Assembly: GCA_040752895.1 (NCBI GenBank) | Contig: JBFMHN010000001.1 | Coordinates: forward strand, 537,213 to 601,212 | Direction: 5' to 3' | DNA: 64,000 nucleotides | Source of the DNA: Pseudomonadota bacterium | Lineage (GTDB): Bacteria; Pseudomonadota; Alphaproteobacteria; GCA-2746255 | Part shown: positions 18,483 to 26,225 of the stretch, piece by piece | Layout: every line of letters begins with the position of its first letter | Numbering within the stretch: the first letter of the stretch is position 1 | Translations under genes and position numbers: made by a program | Notes under the pieces: generated by a model | What the model saw: the letters and a program-made list of their open reading frames with translations, nothing else | Database searches by the model: none | Told to the model about the DNA's origin: nothing

Positions 18483-18797
18483 TTAACTGTGCTCCTTGAA
18501 ATCGGGAACGGCCTGCTTGCCGAGATCGGTTCGCGTGGTCGGTCCCTTCGCGCGAATCCGCTCGCGGGCGCTCAAGGGCCGGATGGTTCCTTCCACGCGG
18601 GCGACCTCCATCGGATAGACGCCGATCACTTGCCGCGCCTTCTCGGCTTCCTGGCCAACCTTCAAAAGCTCCGCCTCCCCTTCTTCCGTCTCGGCGACGG
18701 CCGCTTCATCGAGCCATGGGGTCCATCGGCTACCTTCGGCCAGGTACACAACGTCTCCATCGCGAAGAAAATTTGCCGTGACGACCCGTAGCGCCAT
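18483..18797 (-). CDS. DUF2849 protein
   Basis: This 104-aa protein starts MALRVVTANFLRDGDVVYL and contains QVIGVYPMEVARVEG and RPLSARERIRAKGPT, the core of DUF2849. In Alphaproteobacteria the family sits between siroheme synthase cysG and cysI and is taken as an accessory of sulfite reduction; its biochemistry is unknown. Here cysG is absent and this is the first gene of the operon. Its start faces the AT-rich region and the Lrp-type regulator. Confidence 0.88.
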   Translation of the reverse strand: MALRVVTANFLRDGDVVYLAEGSRWTPWLDEAAVAETEEGEAELLKVGQEAEKARQVIGVYPMEVARVEGTIRPLSARERIRAKGPTTRTDLGKQAVPDFKEHS

Positions 18798-18889
18798 CCG
18801 TTCGTTTCCTGCCTCTGGTTGAGTTCCGCGAGGCGAAGGAGGCCCTTGCCGCCGCTACGCCTTGGACTTAGCGAATTCAGGCCTGGCGC

Positions 18890-19032
18890 ACAAGTGGGAA
18901 TGGTAAAAATATTAGAAAACTTTTTCTTTATATGGTTTTTTTATGCTAGATTTTAGTATCTAATTCTAGAATACAATTTATATATAGAAAGTTACACTAA
19001 CATAGACTGAATCGTCTTGAAAGCGAGGGCAC
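18890..19032. promoter_or_regulatory. AT-rich divergent control region (sulfite operon / Lrp gene)
   Basis: The space between the DUF2849 gene and the Lrp-type regulator is strikingly AT-rich against the GC-rich surroundings. It contains several TAGA/TCTA-type elements and a perfect ten-base palindrome ATTCTAGAAT at 18963-18972. Lrp/AsnC proteins bind degenerate AT-rich palindromes and commonly regulate themselves and the divergent neighbour. This makes the region a good candidate operator, inferred from composition and position only. Confidence 0.55.
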
Positions 19033-19509
19033 ATGGACGCCATCGACCGGAACCTTCTCGCCTGCCTGCAGGAAAACGCGACGATGCCGCTTGCCGACCT
19101 CGCCGAACGGGTCGGCCTTTCCGCCACGCCGTGCTGGCGGCGAATCCAGAAGATGGAGGAAAGCGGCGTTATCCGGGGCCGGGTCGCCCTTCTCGACCCG
19201 GTGAAGCTAAACGTCGGCGTAACGGTCTTTCTTTCTATCAAGACGAACCAACACAGCCGCGAGTGGCTTGAGAAATTCGCGAAAGCCGTCGTCGAGATGC
19301 CGGAAGTTGCCGAGTTCTACCGCATGAGCGGTGAAGTGGACTACCTGCTTCGCATCGTCGTACCCGACATCGCGGCGTACGACGCCTTCTATAAGCGCCT
19401 CATCGACAAGGTGCCGCTTTCCGAGGTCAGCTCGAGTTTCGCGATGGAGCAGATCAAATATACGACAGCGCTTCCCCTCGACTACATACCGATGACGGAC
19501 GGCTCTTGA
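19033..19509 (+). CDS. Lrp/AsnC family transcriptional regulator
   Basis: This 158-aa regulator has an N-terminal winged helix (DAIDRNLLACLQENATMPLADLAERVGLSATPCWRRIQKMEESGVIRG, about 2-51) and a C-terminal RAM ligand-binding domain with MSGEVDYLLRIVVPD. The spacing SATPCWRRIQKME is typical of Lrp recognition helices. It is divergent from the sulfite-reduction operon across an AT-rich gap, so a role in sulfur or amino-acid response is likely, though the effector cannot be read from the sequence. Confidence 0.93.
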   Translation: MDAIDRNLLACLQENATMPLADLAERVGLSATPCWRRIQKMEESGVIRGRVALLDPVKLNVGVTVFLSIKTNQHSREWLEKFAKAVVEMPEVAEFYRMSGEVDYLLRIVVPDIAAYDAFYKRLIDKVPLSEVSSSFAMEQIKYTTALPLDYIPMTDGS

Positions 19510-19519
19510 GAGGCGGATA

Positions 19520-20413
19520 TCAAGAACCCAGATAGCGGACTTTTCCGAAGCCGGAAATGTCGTAGCCGCAAAGCCCCTTGGCCTTGGCGACAAAAGCCGC
19601 CGTGCGGCAGAAATCGAGGAAACGCTGAAAGGGTTCTTCGAAATAGGCCCGGCGAAAGACGAGCAGGTCGTAACGTTCTCGCAGCAGCGGTACGAAACCC
19701 AAACGAAACTGGCCGGCGATGGCGGCAAGCCCGAAGCCCCCGTCGGCCTTGCCATCCGATACCGCGACCGCGACATCGGCCTCGCTTCGCGCCGGTGGCA
19801 TGGCGCTTTTCAGCGCCGCCATGGGAATCCCTTCTTTCTCGAGCAGCGCCTCAAAAAGCACCTGGCCGCCCGCTTCCGGCTGGCGCAAGATCACGCGGAG
19901 AGCCTTAAGATCGGAAAGCCGTCGTAGCTTCTTCGGGTTTTTGGCCGGTACGATCAATCCACGCTCGCGCCAGGCCCATTCGAGAAGCGCCACCGGCGCA
20001 TCCGCAAATTCCCTGGCAACATGGGCGTGGTTCCACTCGCCCTCCGCCGCATCGTAAAGATGTAGGCCGGCCGCAATGGCCTCACCCGCCTTCAGGCGCT
20101 TGAGCCCGTCGAGACTGCCGTCGAAGAAAGAGGCGATCCCGCAGCGGGATTCGCGCAGCGCCCATTCCAGCAGCGGGTCATGGCTGCCGACGAAAACGGC
20201 CGGCTGGCCCGCCTCAGACCGCGACAGCGGCCGACCGGTGCTATGGCTAGCGACCCAGGCTTCAATATCCCGTCTCGGAAACAGCAGCTTGCCCATGGCG
20301 CGGCTGCAGGGAATCTCGCCCGTCGCAACCATCGCATAAACCTTGCGCTCCTTAATGCGCAAGAGTTCCGCAAGTTCACGGACGGTCAGATATTCGAGCG
20401 TTTTGCTAGGCAT
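19520..20413 (-). CDS. One-component regulator: excisionase-type HTH plus PBP domain
   Basis: This protein of about 298 aa has an N-terminal MerR/excisionase-like HTH (LTVRELAELLRIKERKVYAMVATGEIPCSR, about 7-36). A periplasmic-binding-protein-like sensor domain without signal peptide (PF12727-like) follows, ending in YFEEPFQRFLDFCRT and GYDISGFGKVRYL. Such fusions are intracellular sensors, several linked to molybdate or tungstate metabolism. The ATG at 20413 starts just before the HTH. The open frame continues to 20485, but that part has no family resemblance. It is divergent from chrA, so it may sense a chromate-like oxyanion; this is inference. Confidence 0.78.
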   Translation of the reverse strand: MPSKTLEYLTVRELAELLRIKERKVYAMVATGEIPCSRAMGKLLFPRRDIEAWVASHSTGRPLSRSEAGQPAVFVGSHDPLLEWALRESRCGIASFFDGSLDGLKRLKAGEAIAAGLHLYDAAEGEWNHAHVAREFADAPVALLEWAWRERGLIVPAKNPKKLRRLSDLKALRVILRQPEAGGQVLFEALLEKEGIPMAALKSAMPPARSEADVAVAVSDGKADGGFGLAAIAGQFRLGFVPLLRERYDLLVFRRAYFEEPFQRFLDFCRTAAFVAKAKGLCGYDISGFGKVRYLGS

Positions 20414-20550
20414 TTGCCAGTAATTTACCGCGTATCTTTCTCTTAAGCACGCGGTCAGATTTGCACTGATTATTGCGCCCATCAAGGGGCGGACCTATGA
20501 TGACGGCCTCTGTCGGGGTAGTAGGCTCCCGGCTCATCCAAGACGCCGAA

Positions 20551-20607
20551 AGGTGTCCAAGCCCTGCGAAGTTTTCTGCGTGCGCAGAGGATGAAGCATG
20601 GACACCT
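20551..20607. promoter_or_regulatory. Nested dyads between the HTH/PBP regulator and chrA
   Basis: An outer nine-base inverted repeat AGGTGTCCA (20551-20559) / TGGACACCT (20599-20607) encloses a tighter dyad CTGCG-TG-CGCAG (20576-20587). The position between two divergent genes suits an operator or a structured leader for chrA. No sigma-70 hexamers could be placed with confidence. Confidence 0.4.
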
Positions 20608-20700
20608 GGGAACCCATCATAACAACGGCCTATGCACTGCGCGTTGGCGCGGCGGCGACTTTCGTCGGCACGCATGGCCGACGCCACGAGGAACGACACG

Positions 20701-22101
20701 ATGGCTGAAAAGACCGCCGTCCGGGACGCGGCTTCCGCCAAAGGGTGGCCGCCGGTGAGTTTCGTCGAGGCGTCACGGCTATGGCTCAAGATCGGCTTCT
20801 TGTCGTTCGGCGGGCCGGCGGCCCAAATCGCCCTCATGCATCGCCTGCTGATCGAGGAAAAAGGCTGGATCGGCGAACGGCGGTTTCTGCACGCCCTCAA
20901 CTACTGCATGCTGCTGCCGGGTCCGGAAGCGCAACAATTGGCCGTCTATATCGGCTGGCTGCTGCACAAGACCTGGGGCGGCATCGTGGCCGGCGCCTTT
21001 TTCGTGCTTCCCGGCGCGCTCGTCATGCTGATCTTGAGCGTCCTTTACGCCGGCTTCCAGGAAATCACCTTCGTCCAGGCGGTCTTCTTCGGCATCAAGG
21101 CAGCCGTGCTTGCCATCGTCATCGAGGCGGTCATCCGGATCGGCCGACATGCGTTGAAAACCGGGATTCTCTACGGTCTCGCCGCGGCGGCTTTCGTCGC
21201 GATCTTCTTCTTCGAGGTGCCGTTTCCACTGATCGTCCTGGGAGCAGCGCTGATCGGTTTCCTCGGCAGCCGCTATGCCCCGGCACGTTTCGGCATCGGC
21301 GACGGGCATCAAGAAAACGGCGAGCGAGCGGCTCTCGACGCCGCCTTCGACGAAGATGCGCTTCCGCACACCCGCCCTTCCCTCGCTCGCGCCCTCAAGG
21401 TGCTCGCGGTTTGCATTCCCTTATGGTTCGGCCCGGTCGCCGTGCTCGTCCTTGCCTTCGGCGGCACCAGCGTCTTCGTCCAGGAAGCTATCTTCTTCAG
21501 CAAGATGGCCGTCGTCACTTTTGGCGGCGCCTATGCGGTGCTGGCCTATGTTGCCCAGGAAGCGGTCGCGTTTTACCAATGGCTCACCCCCGGTGAAATG
21601 CTGGATGGCCTGGGTCTCGCCGAGACGACGCCGGGCCCGCTTATTATGGTAGTCCAGTTCGTGGGCTTTCTCGGCGCATACCGGGACGCCGGCGGGATGG
21701 ACCCGATGCTGGCCGGCGCCCTTGGCGCGCTGCTTACGACCTGGGTCACTTTCGTTCCCTGTTTTCTCTGGATATTTCTTGGCGCGCCCTATGTCGAGGC
21801 GCTGCACGGCAAGAAGAATTTAAGCGCGGCACTTTCGGCCGTAACGGCGGCGGTTGTCGGCGTGATTCTGAATCTCGGCATTTGGTTTGCGCTTCACGTG
21901 CTTTTCGGCACCGTCACCGAACTCCGGCCGCTCGGCGTCGTCCGCCTGCTGGTGCCGGACTTTGCAAGCCTGGAGCCCGCGGCGCTTATCCTTTCCTTCG
22001 GCGCCCTCGTCGCCATGCTCAAACTCAAAATCGGCATGCTGCCCGTGCTCGCCGCCGCCGCCGCCCTGGGCGCTGGCTATTATTTCTTGGTTTTGGCGTA
22101 G
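20701..22101 (+). CDS. chrA: Chromate transporter, long CHR family
   Basis: This 466-aa inner-membrane protein has the duplicated CHR domain. The first copy carries FLSFGGPAAQIALMHRLL and MLLPGPEAQQLAVYIGW, and the second carries VVTFGGAYAVLAYVAQEAV and ETTPGPLIMVVQFVGF. Long ChrA proteins export chromate and give resistance. I chose the ATG at 20701 because GAGG lies eight bases upstream; earlier ATGs at 20632 and 20674 add residues with no family match. A divergent HTH/PBP regulator and the nearby ECF sigma and Msr genes suggest an oxidising-oxyanion stress locus. Confidence 0.92.
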   Translation: MAEKTAVRDAASAKGWPPVSFVEASRLWLKIGFLSFGGPAAQIALMHRLLIEEKGWIGERRFLHALNYCMLLPGPEAQQLAVYIGWLLHKTWGGIVAGAFFVLPGALVMLILSVLYAGFQEITFVQAVFFGIKAAVLAIVIEAVIRIGRHALKTGILYGLAAAAFVAIFFFEVPFPLIVLGAALIGFLGSRYAPARFGIGDGHQENGERAALDAAFDEDALPHTRPSLARALKVLAVCIPLWFGPVAVLVLAFGGTSVFVQEAIFFSKMAVVTFGGAYAVLAYVAQEAVAFYQWLTPGEMLDGLGLAETTPGPLIMVVQFVGFLGAYRDAGGMDPMLAGALGALLTTWVTFVPCFLWIFLGAPYVEALHGKKNLSAALSAVTAAVVGVILNLGIWFALHVLFGTVTELRPLGVVRLLVPDFASLEPAALILSFGALVAMLKLKIGMLPVLAAAAALGAGYYFLVLA

Positions 22102-22114
22102 ACGGCCCCTTCCA

Positions 22115-22801
22115 TCAGGCCGCGCCCTGGCGCCGGTGCCCGATCTCGGAAAACACCCAGACCGCTGCCGTCTTGATATCGATCGCCTCGCTCTGCTGGC
22201 GCTTCGCGCGCGTCGCGTTCAGTTTTGCAAGCACTGCCTTGGGATCGTCCGTCACCGCTTCGTATAAGGCGAGGTATTTCAGCGGGCAGGCGTTCCACAT
22301 GTCGTCGGTCAGGGCGAACCGCCGGGCCGTTCGCCAACCGGCCGTGGCAAGCACCTCGTTGAGGTGAACGTCCTCGTACCAGCGGTTATATTCGGCCTCC
22401 TGCCCTTCCGTGGGGTTGCTGAAGACCGCCACAAGGCGCTTCGTTCCCGGTTTTTCCATTTTGACGTTCGCAAAGGCCGGGTTCTTGTGCTCAGGCCCGA
22501 TCTCGGAAAACACCCAGACCGCCGCCGTCTTCTTGTCGAAGGCCGCATTTTGCTGCCGCTTCGCCCGCGTCGCGTTCAAATGGGGAAGAACGCTTTTCGG
22601 ATCGTCCGCCTCGGCCTCGTATACCGCGAGGTAGCCGTGCGGGCAGGTGTTCCACATTTCGTCGGCCAGGGCAAAACGCTGGGCGCCTTGCCAGCCGGTC
22701 GTGGCGAGCATCTCGCCGAGGTGCACGTCCTCGTACCAGCGGTCGTATTCATCCTCTTGCCCCTTCACGGGATTGCTGAAGACCAGCACAAGATGCTTCA
22801 T
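22115..22801 (-). CDS. Tandem-duplicated ferredoxin-fold (EthD/DUF-type) protein
   Basis: This 228-aa protein consists of two very similar halves, residues 1-102 and 120-221. Each half contains VFSNP, then the sequence E-YxRWYEDVHLxEx-LAT-GW, and ends in LNATRAKRQQ and TAAVWVFSEIG. The single domain resembles the dimeric alpha/beta barrel class (EthD/DUF4286-like), which binds small hydrophobic compounds. A covalent two-domain version would form an intramolecular barrel. The DNA of the halves is also alike: a 26-base identical stretch occurs near 22140 and 22497, so the duplication looks recent. The function is unknown. Confidence 0.7.
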   Translation of the reverse strand: MKHLVLVFSNPVKGQEDEYDRWYEDVHLGEMLATTGWQGAQRFALADEMWNTCPHGYLAVYEAEADDPKSVLPHLNATRAKRQQNAAFDKKTAAVWVFSEIGPEHKNPAFANVKMEKPGTKRLVAVFSNPTEGQEAEYNRWYEDVHLNEVLATAGWRTARRFALTDDMWNACPLKYLALYEAVTDDPKAVLAKLNATRAKRQQSEAIDIKTAAVWVFSEIGHRRQGAA

Positions 22802-22855
22802 CGCGACTCCCCCCTGCGGTGCGTTCCTCGGCCTTCAGTCTATCAAGCTTTGGCG

Positions 22856-23134
22856 CTAGCCGGGATTGCCTTCTTCTCGCGCCGCCAGGATTGCCTTCAG
22901 CAGATCCGGCGGCATTTCGGGTGGAGCGGGCGGCTCGGCGCGGCTTTCGTGACAAAGTGCGATGGTTTTCGCATACGCCTTCAGATAGGCGCGGCATTTC
23001 GGGCAAAGGGCGAGATGCGTGCGGAACACCAGGCGCTGGCGCAACGGCAGCGTGCCCTCTAGGTAGTCCACGATGAACGCGTCCAGTTCCCGGCAGGTCG
23101 GCATCCAATTCCTTGCCTTGTTCTTCAATGGCAT
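22856..23134 (-). CDS. Zinc-finger anti-sigma factor (ZAS type)
   Basis: This 92-aa cytoplasmic protein has the pattern C(R)ELDAFIVDYLEGTLP then HLALCPKC, which gives the His-x3-Cys-x2-Cys set of ZAS/zf-HC2 anti-sigma factors. Zinc release on thiol oxidation is the known trigger in characterised members. There is no membrane segment, so it should act as a soluble redox or metal sensor. It lies 19 bp downstream of the ECF sigma gene on the same strand, the usual arrangement. Confidence 0.88.
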   Translation of the reverse strand: MPLKNKARNWMPTCRELDAFIVDYLEGTLPLRQRLVFRTHLALCPKCRAYLKAYAKTIALCHESRAEPPAPPEMPPDLLKAILAAREEGNPG

Positions 23135-23153
23135 ATTCGGCCCTCGCGTCCCT

Positions 23154-23738
23154 CTAGCTCTCCTGCTCGCGCAGCGTTTTTTCGAGCCGCCGCTTCAGGG
23201 CCGCCCGCGCCCGATGCAGGCGGGTCTTCGTCGCGGCAAGGGAGAGGCCGAGAAGGTCAGCGGTTTCCGCCGTATCGTACTCTTCGATGTCGCGAAACAG
23301 GATCACGTTACGAAAATCGTCCGGCAATTCGTCGATCGTCCGCCGCACAAGGCCTTGTATCTCCCGGCTTTCCAACACCGCCATCGGTTCGCGGGTCAGC
23401 GCCGAGTTCTCCGCCTTTCGCATGCCCCGCTCGTCAAACTCGGAAGGCGGATCGTCGAGGGGAGCTTCCTGGCGGCGGCCCCGTTGCCGAAGTTTCATCA
23501 AGGCCGCGTTCACCACGATCCGATGAAGCCACGAGCCAAGGGCCGATCGCCCTTCAAAGCCCCCGATGTTCCGGAAGGCCTGAAGAAAGGCTTCCTGCAC
23601 GCAATCCTCGGCCTCGCCTTCGTCGCGAACGACACGACGGGCAACCGCCAGCATCCGTCCGCCGAAGGTCTTGACCAACGTCTCGTAGCTGGACGGATCC
23701 CCATCCTGCAACCGGCGAATCAGGTCTTCTTCGTCCAC
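23154..23738 (-). CDS. ECF RNA polymerase sigma factor
   Basis: This 194-aa sigma-70 family protein has region 2 (SSYETLVKTFGGRMLAVARRVVRDEGEAEDCVQEAFLQAF, about 16-55) and region 4 (ELPDDFRNVILFRDIEEYDTAETADLLGLSLAATKTRLHRAR, about 135-177). It is paired with the zinc anti-sigma gene. A GGAACC element on the minus strand about 50 bases upstream could be the -35 of an autoregulated promoter, but the matching -10 is not convincing. Neighbouring DoxX-like, MsrA and MsrB genes suggest an oxidative-stress regulon. Confidence 0.92.
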   Translation of the reverse strand: MDEEDLIRRLQDGDPSSYETLVKTFGGRMLAVARRVVRDEGEAEDCVQEAFLQAFRNIGGFEGRSALGSWLHRIVVNAALMKLRQRGRRQEAPLDDPPSEFDERGMRKAENSALTREPMAVLESREIQGLVRRTIDELPDDFRNVILFRDIEEYDTAETADLLGLSLAATKTRLHRARAALKRRLEKTLREQES

Positions 23739-23910
23739 TCGATCCCACTTCCGGTGATTGCTCGGCGCCCGACCCGCGGGTTCCCCGCTTTAAAGATCCC
23801 TGTAACGAAATCGGCCGGAGCGGCATCGAAGTTCGGGTCCTCTCCAGGCCCGGCTCGCATCCGGGGCGCAGAATCTAACAAGCCCCCAGCCTGCGCCCCG
23901 GAGCGAGCTT

Positions 23911-24345
23911 TTAATTTTCTTTCCTGACGCCGCCAACCGTCAACCATGCGTCGCTTTCCCGTAACAGGAAAAGGGCGACGAGCGCACCAAGGACGGGAAC
24001 GGCAGCCCAAAACAGATGGTTGATTCCCTCATAAGGATCGGCGAGTTGGGCAATGGTGGAAAGCGTCGAGACGGCGTGCATCAGAAGAACGATGCCGTAG
24101 GTCCAAATTTTCCAAAGGCCGCAGGCAAAAGCAAGCACGAGGGCGGTCTGGACAAGACCGATACCAATAGCGGCCATGACCGGAAGCGATTCGATGAAAT
24201 AAAAAGCCTTGAAAATGCCGGCTGCGCGATCGGGAAACAGGATCTTCTCAACGGACCAGACAAGCAGAAAAGCGGCAACCGTCAGACGAACGATTGCGAG
24301 GCTCGTCCCAAGGTGGTGTGGGCGGGAAATGGCTGGATCCTGCAT
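23911..24345 (-). CDS. DoxX/MauE-like four-helix membrane protein
   Basis: This 144-aa protein has four hydrophobic segments (roughly 16-36, 52-75, 79-100 and 108-128) and a short polar C-terminus. The layout and FPDRAAGIFKAFYFIESLPV resemble DoxX/MauE-type small membrane proteins, which often accompany ECF-sigma-controlled redox-stress genes. An AAGGAGA ribosome site lies nine to ten bases before the ATG. No catalytic residues are evident, and the family is assigned from topology and weak similarity only. Confidence 0.6.
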   Translation of the reverse strand: MQDPAISRPHHLGTSLAIVRLTVAAFLLVWSVEKILFPDRAAGIFKAFYFIESLPVMAAIGIGLVQTALVLAFACGLWKIWTYGIVLLMHAVSTLSTIAQLADPYEGINHLFWAAVPVLGALVALFLLRESDAWLTVGGVRKEN

Positions 24346-24529
24346 GATCTTGTCTCCTTTCGGTAGCCCAACCTCCCCGCCCGGCGGCGGAAAGGAAGTT
24401 GCCGGTCTTGCAAATACACGTTGCCCGTCAGCCTAGCAGATGCCGACCCGTCCGGCTACTCGCCTCGCCGCGCGGCAAGACCCGGAAAGGCCACCGCCGG
24501 AGGCGTTCGATCGGAACGGGTCCGGGTGT

Positions 24530-24943
24530 TCAGCGCTTGCAGAGAAAAGTATAAAGGGGGGAATCGCTTCCCATGAGAATGGGCGTACCCGGCGGCGTCG
24601 CCGAGCCGAACAGCTCCAGCTCCATGGCTTCCCATTCGGGGTCCGAGGTGGCGACCTCTTTCTCCCAGGCGCCATACGCATTCAAGTCGTATTGCTCTCG
24701 CGTCGCGCAGTCGACGGCAGACCAGGACGGGTTCGCAAAAGAGCCGCCCACGTCCGGCGCCACGCCTTTCTTGGCGCTATGCGCAAACTGATAAACGGTG
24801 AGAGCGCCGTCCTGCCGGAGGCTGTCCAGATCGACCCAAAACCATGGGTCGTTCGAGTATTGATGCCAGCGAACGGCCATCGCGGGGGTTGCGTTCCATG
24901 CCAGGATGGCGGCGGTCAAACCGAAGAAAAAGATGGGTCTCAT
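24530..24943 (-). CDS. Secreted protein, surface-adhesin-E-like
   Basis: This protein of about 137 aa has a signal peptide (MRPIFFFGLTAAILAWNATPAMA) and a mature domain beginning RWHQYSNDPWFWVDLDSLRQDG. A WVDLDSL motif after a short strand resembles the surface-adhesin E domain (PF16747-like) of small exported proteins. Two cysteines (in VDCATR and FLCKR) may form a disulfide. The ATG at 24943 has GGAGG six bases upstream; an ATG at 24976 would add eleven residues and overlap msrB. It follows msrA-msrB on the same strand with about 29 bp between. Confidence 0.65.
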   Translation of the reverse strand: MRPIFFFGLTAAILAWNATPAMAVRWHQYSNDPWFWVDLDSLRQDGALTVYQFAHSAKKGVAPDVGGSFANPSWSAVDCATREQYDLNAYGAWEKEVATSDPEWEAMELELFGSATPPGTPILMGSDSPLYTFLCKR

Positions 24944-24972
24944 GATGAACCTCCAAGTCTCTCGGGTTTTCT

Positions 24973-25470
24973 TCAAGCGGTCCGTGGATCGCCGCGGTCA
25001 AGCCTGTCCGGCAAAACCGCGCCTTCCGGCACGAAGGCAAGCGAGACCGAGTTCAGGCAATAGCGCGCCCCGGTCGGCGGCGGGCCGTCGGGAAAGACGT
25101 GACCCAGATGGCCGTCGCAGCGCGCGCAGCGGATCTCGACCCGCTCCATCCCGTGGGACACATCGCGGAGTGCTGCGATATGCCGCCGATCGTAGGCTTC
25201 GAAGAAGCTCGGCCAGCCGGTGCCGGATTCGAACTTCGCGCCGGATGCGAACAGCGGCAGGCCGCAGGCCCGGCAAACATAGACGCCGGCTTCCTTGTTC
25301 GCCAGAAGATGGCCGCAAAACGGCGGTTCCGTGCCATGGTCGAGCAGGATGCGCCTTTCCTCATCGTTCAGATCCGCCGTCAGCTTTTGCGTCTCGGCCG
25401 TGGAAGGCGGCCGCAAATCGAACCCTTTCTCCGAACGGGCGCTTCGCGGCGGGGTCGGGTTTGCGGTCAT
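24973..25470 (-). CDS. msrB: Peptide-methionine (R)-S-oxide reductase
   Basis: This 165-aa enzyme reduces the R epimer of methionine sulfoxide in proteins. Zinc ligands are Cys66/Cys69 (CRAC) and Cys115/Cys118 (CARC), and the catalytic residue is Cys138 in RYCLNSVSLAF. There is no signal peptide, so it should be cytoplasmic. Its start overlaps the stop of msrA by four bases (ATGA), which makes msrA-msrB one unit covering both sulfoxide epimers. Confidence 0.95.
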   Translation of the reverse strand: MTANPTPPRSARSEKGFDLRPPSTAETQKLTADLNDEERRILLDHGTEPPFCGHLLANKEAGVYVCRACGLPLFASGAKFESGTGWPSFFEAYDRRHIAALRDVSHGMERVEIRCARCDGHLGHVFPDGPPPTGARYCLNSVSLAFVPEGAVLPDRLDRGDPRTA

Positions 25471-26078
25471 GGCTTGTCCGATCGCAGCTTGTCGCCGAAA
25501 TGCCGGCGCAATTTCTCGACCTTTGGGCGCGAGACATGAACGACATAGGGTTCCATCGGGTTGCGGGCGGCGTAGTCGTGGTGGCAGTCCTCCGCCACGT
25601 AAAAGCCGTTCAACGGCTCGAGCGTCGTAACGATCGGAGCGCCGAAGACCCTGGCGCGCCCGAGCTGCGCGAGGTAGGCCTTGGCCACGGCCTTTTGGTT
25701 ATCGCTTCCATAAAAAACGGCGGAACGGTACTGGCGCCCGCGGTCGTTCCCTTGCCGGTTCAGTTGAGTCGGATCGTGGGCGACCGAAAAAAAGATTTTT
25801 AGGATTTGTCCGAAGGTGAGGCGTTTAGGATCGTAGCGCACCTCGATCGCTTCCGCGTGGTTCGTCGCGCCGCTGCAAACCGCCCGGTAATCGGCTTTCT
25901 CCGCCACGTCGCCAGCGTAGCCCGGCCGCACCGAAAGGAGGCCATCGAGTTCCTTAAAGACGGCCTCCGTACACCAGAAACAGCCGCCGGCGAGAACGGC
26001 AACACCTTCGCCTTCCGCCAGCGGATCAAATTCGGGATCCGGAAAATCGCCTGGTTCGACGCGTAGACTGCCTTCCAT
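25467..26078 (-). CDS. msrA: Peptide-methionine (S)-S-oxide reductase
   Basis: This 203-aa enzyme has the active-site motif GGCFWC with Cys33 and Cys36, and the usual TNHAEAIEVRYDP and QYRSAVFY segments (the latter preceded by DRGR). The ATG at 26078 gives a short N-terminal extension before the first strand. An open frame continues upstream to 26969, but there it is a shadow of the P-type ATPase gene. The gene is divergent from the P-type ATPase, and the 147-bp gap must hold promoters for both. Confidence 0.95.
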   Translation of the reverse strand: MEGSLRVEPGDFPDPEFDPLAEGEGVAVLAGGCFWCTEAVFKELDGLLSVRPGYAGDVAEKADYRAVCSGATNHAEAIEVRYDPKRLTFGQILKIFFSVAHDPTQLNRQGNDRGRQYRSAVFYGSDNQKAVAKAYLAQLGRARVFGAPIVTTLEPLNGFYVAEDCHHDYAARNPMEPYVVHVSRPKVEKLRRHFGDKLRSDKP

Positions 26079-26138
26079 TCTTTTCTTTTCTTTTCTCCGA
26101 CGCCCCCTACCCCCTTGCACCGATTTTCGGCCACTCCT

Positions 26139-26168
26139 TTTCCATGGCGCAATACGGTACTGTATAAT
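26139..26168 (+). promoter_or_regulatory. Putative sigma-70 promoter of the cation ATPase gene
   Basis: TTTCCA (26139-26144) and a perfect TATAAT (26163-26168) are separated by 18 bases. Transcription would begin near 26175, downstream of the ATG at 26115. This argues that the ATPase starts later, at the TTG 26226. The surrounding sequence is more AT-rich than the coding DNA. Confidence 0.55.
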
Positions 26169-26225
26169 TGTAATCCACGCGCCGCCGGAACGCCATACAA
26201 GCAAGGGGCCGACAAGGGGCTGAAC

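Noticed and set aside
23739-23800. ECF-type autoregulatory promoter upstream of the sigma gene
   Set aside because: A GGAACC -35 is visible, but no convincing -10 lies 15-17 bases downstream.
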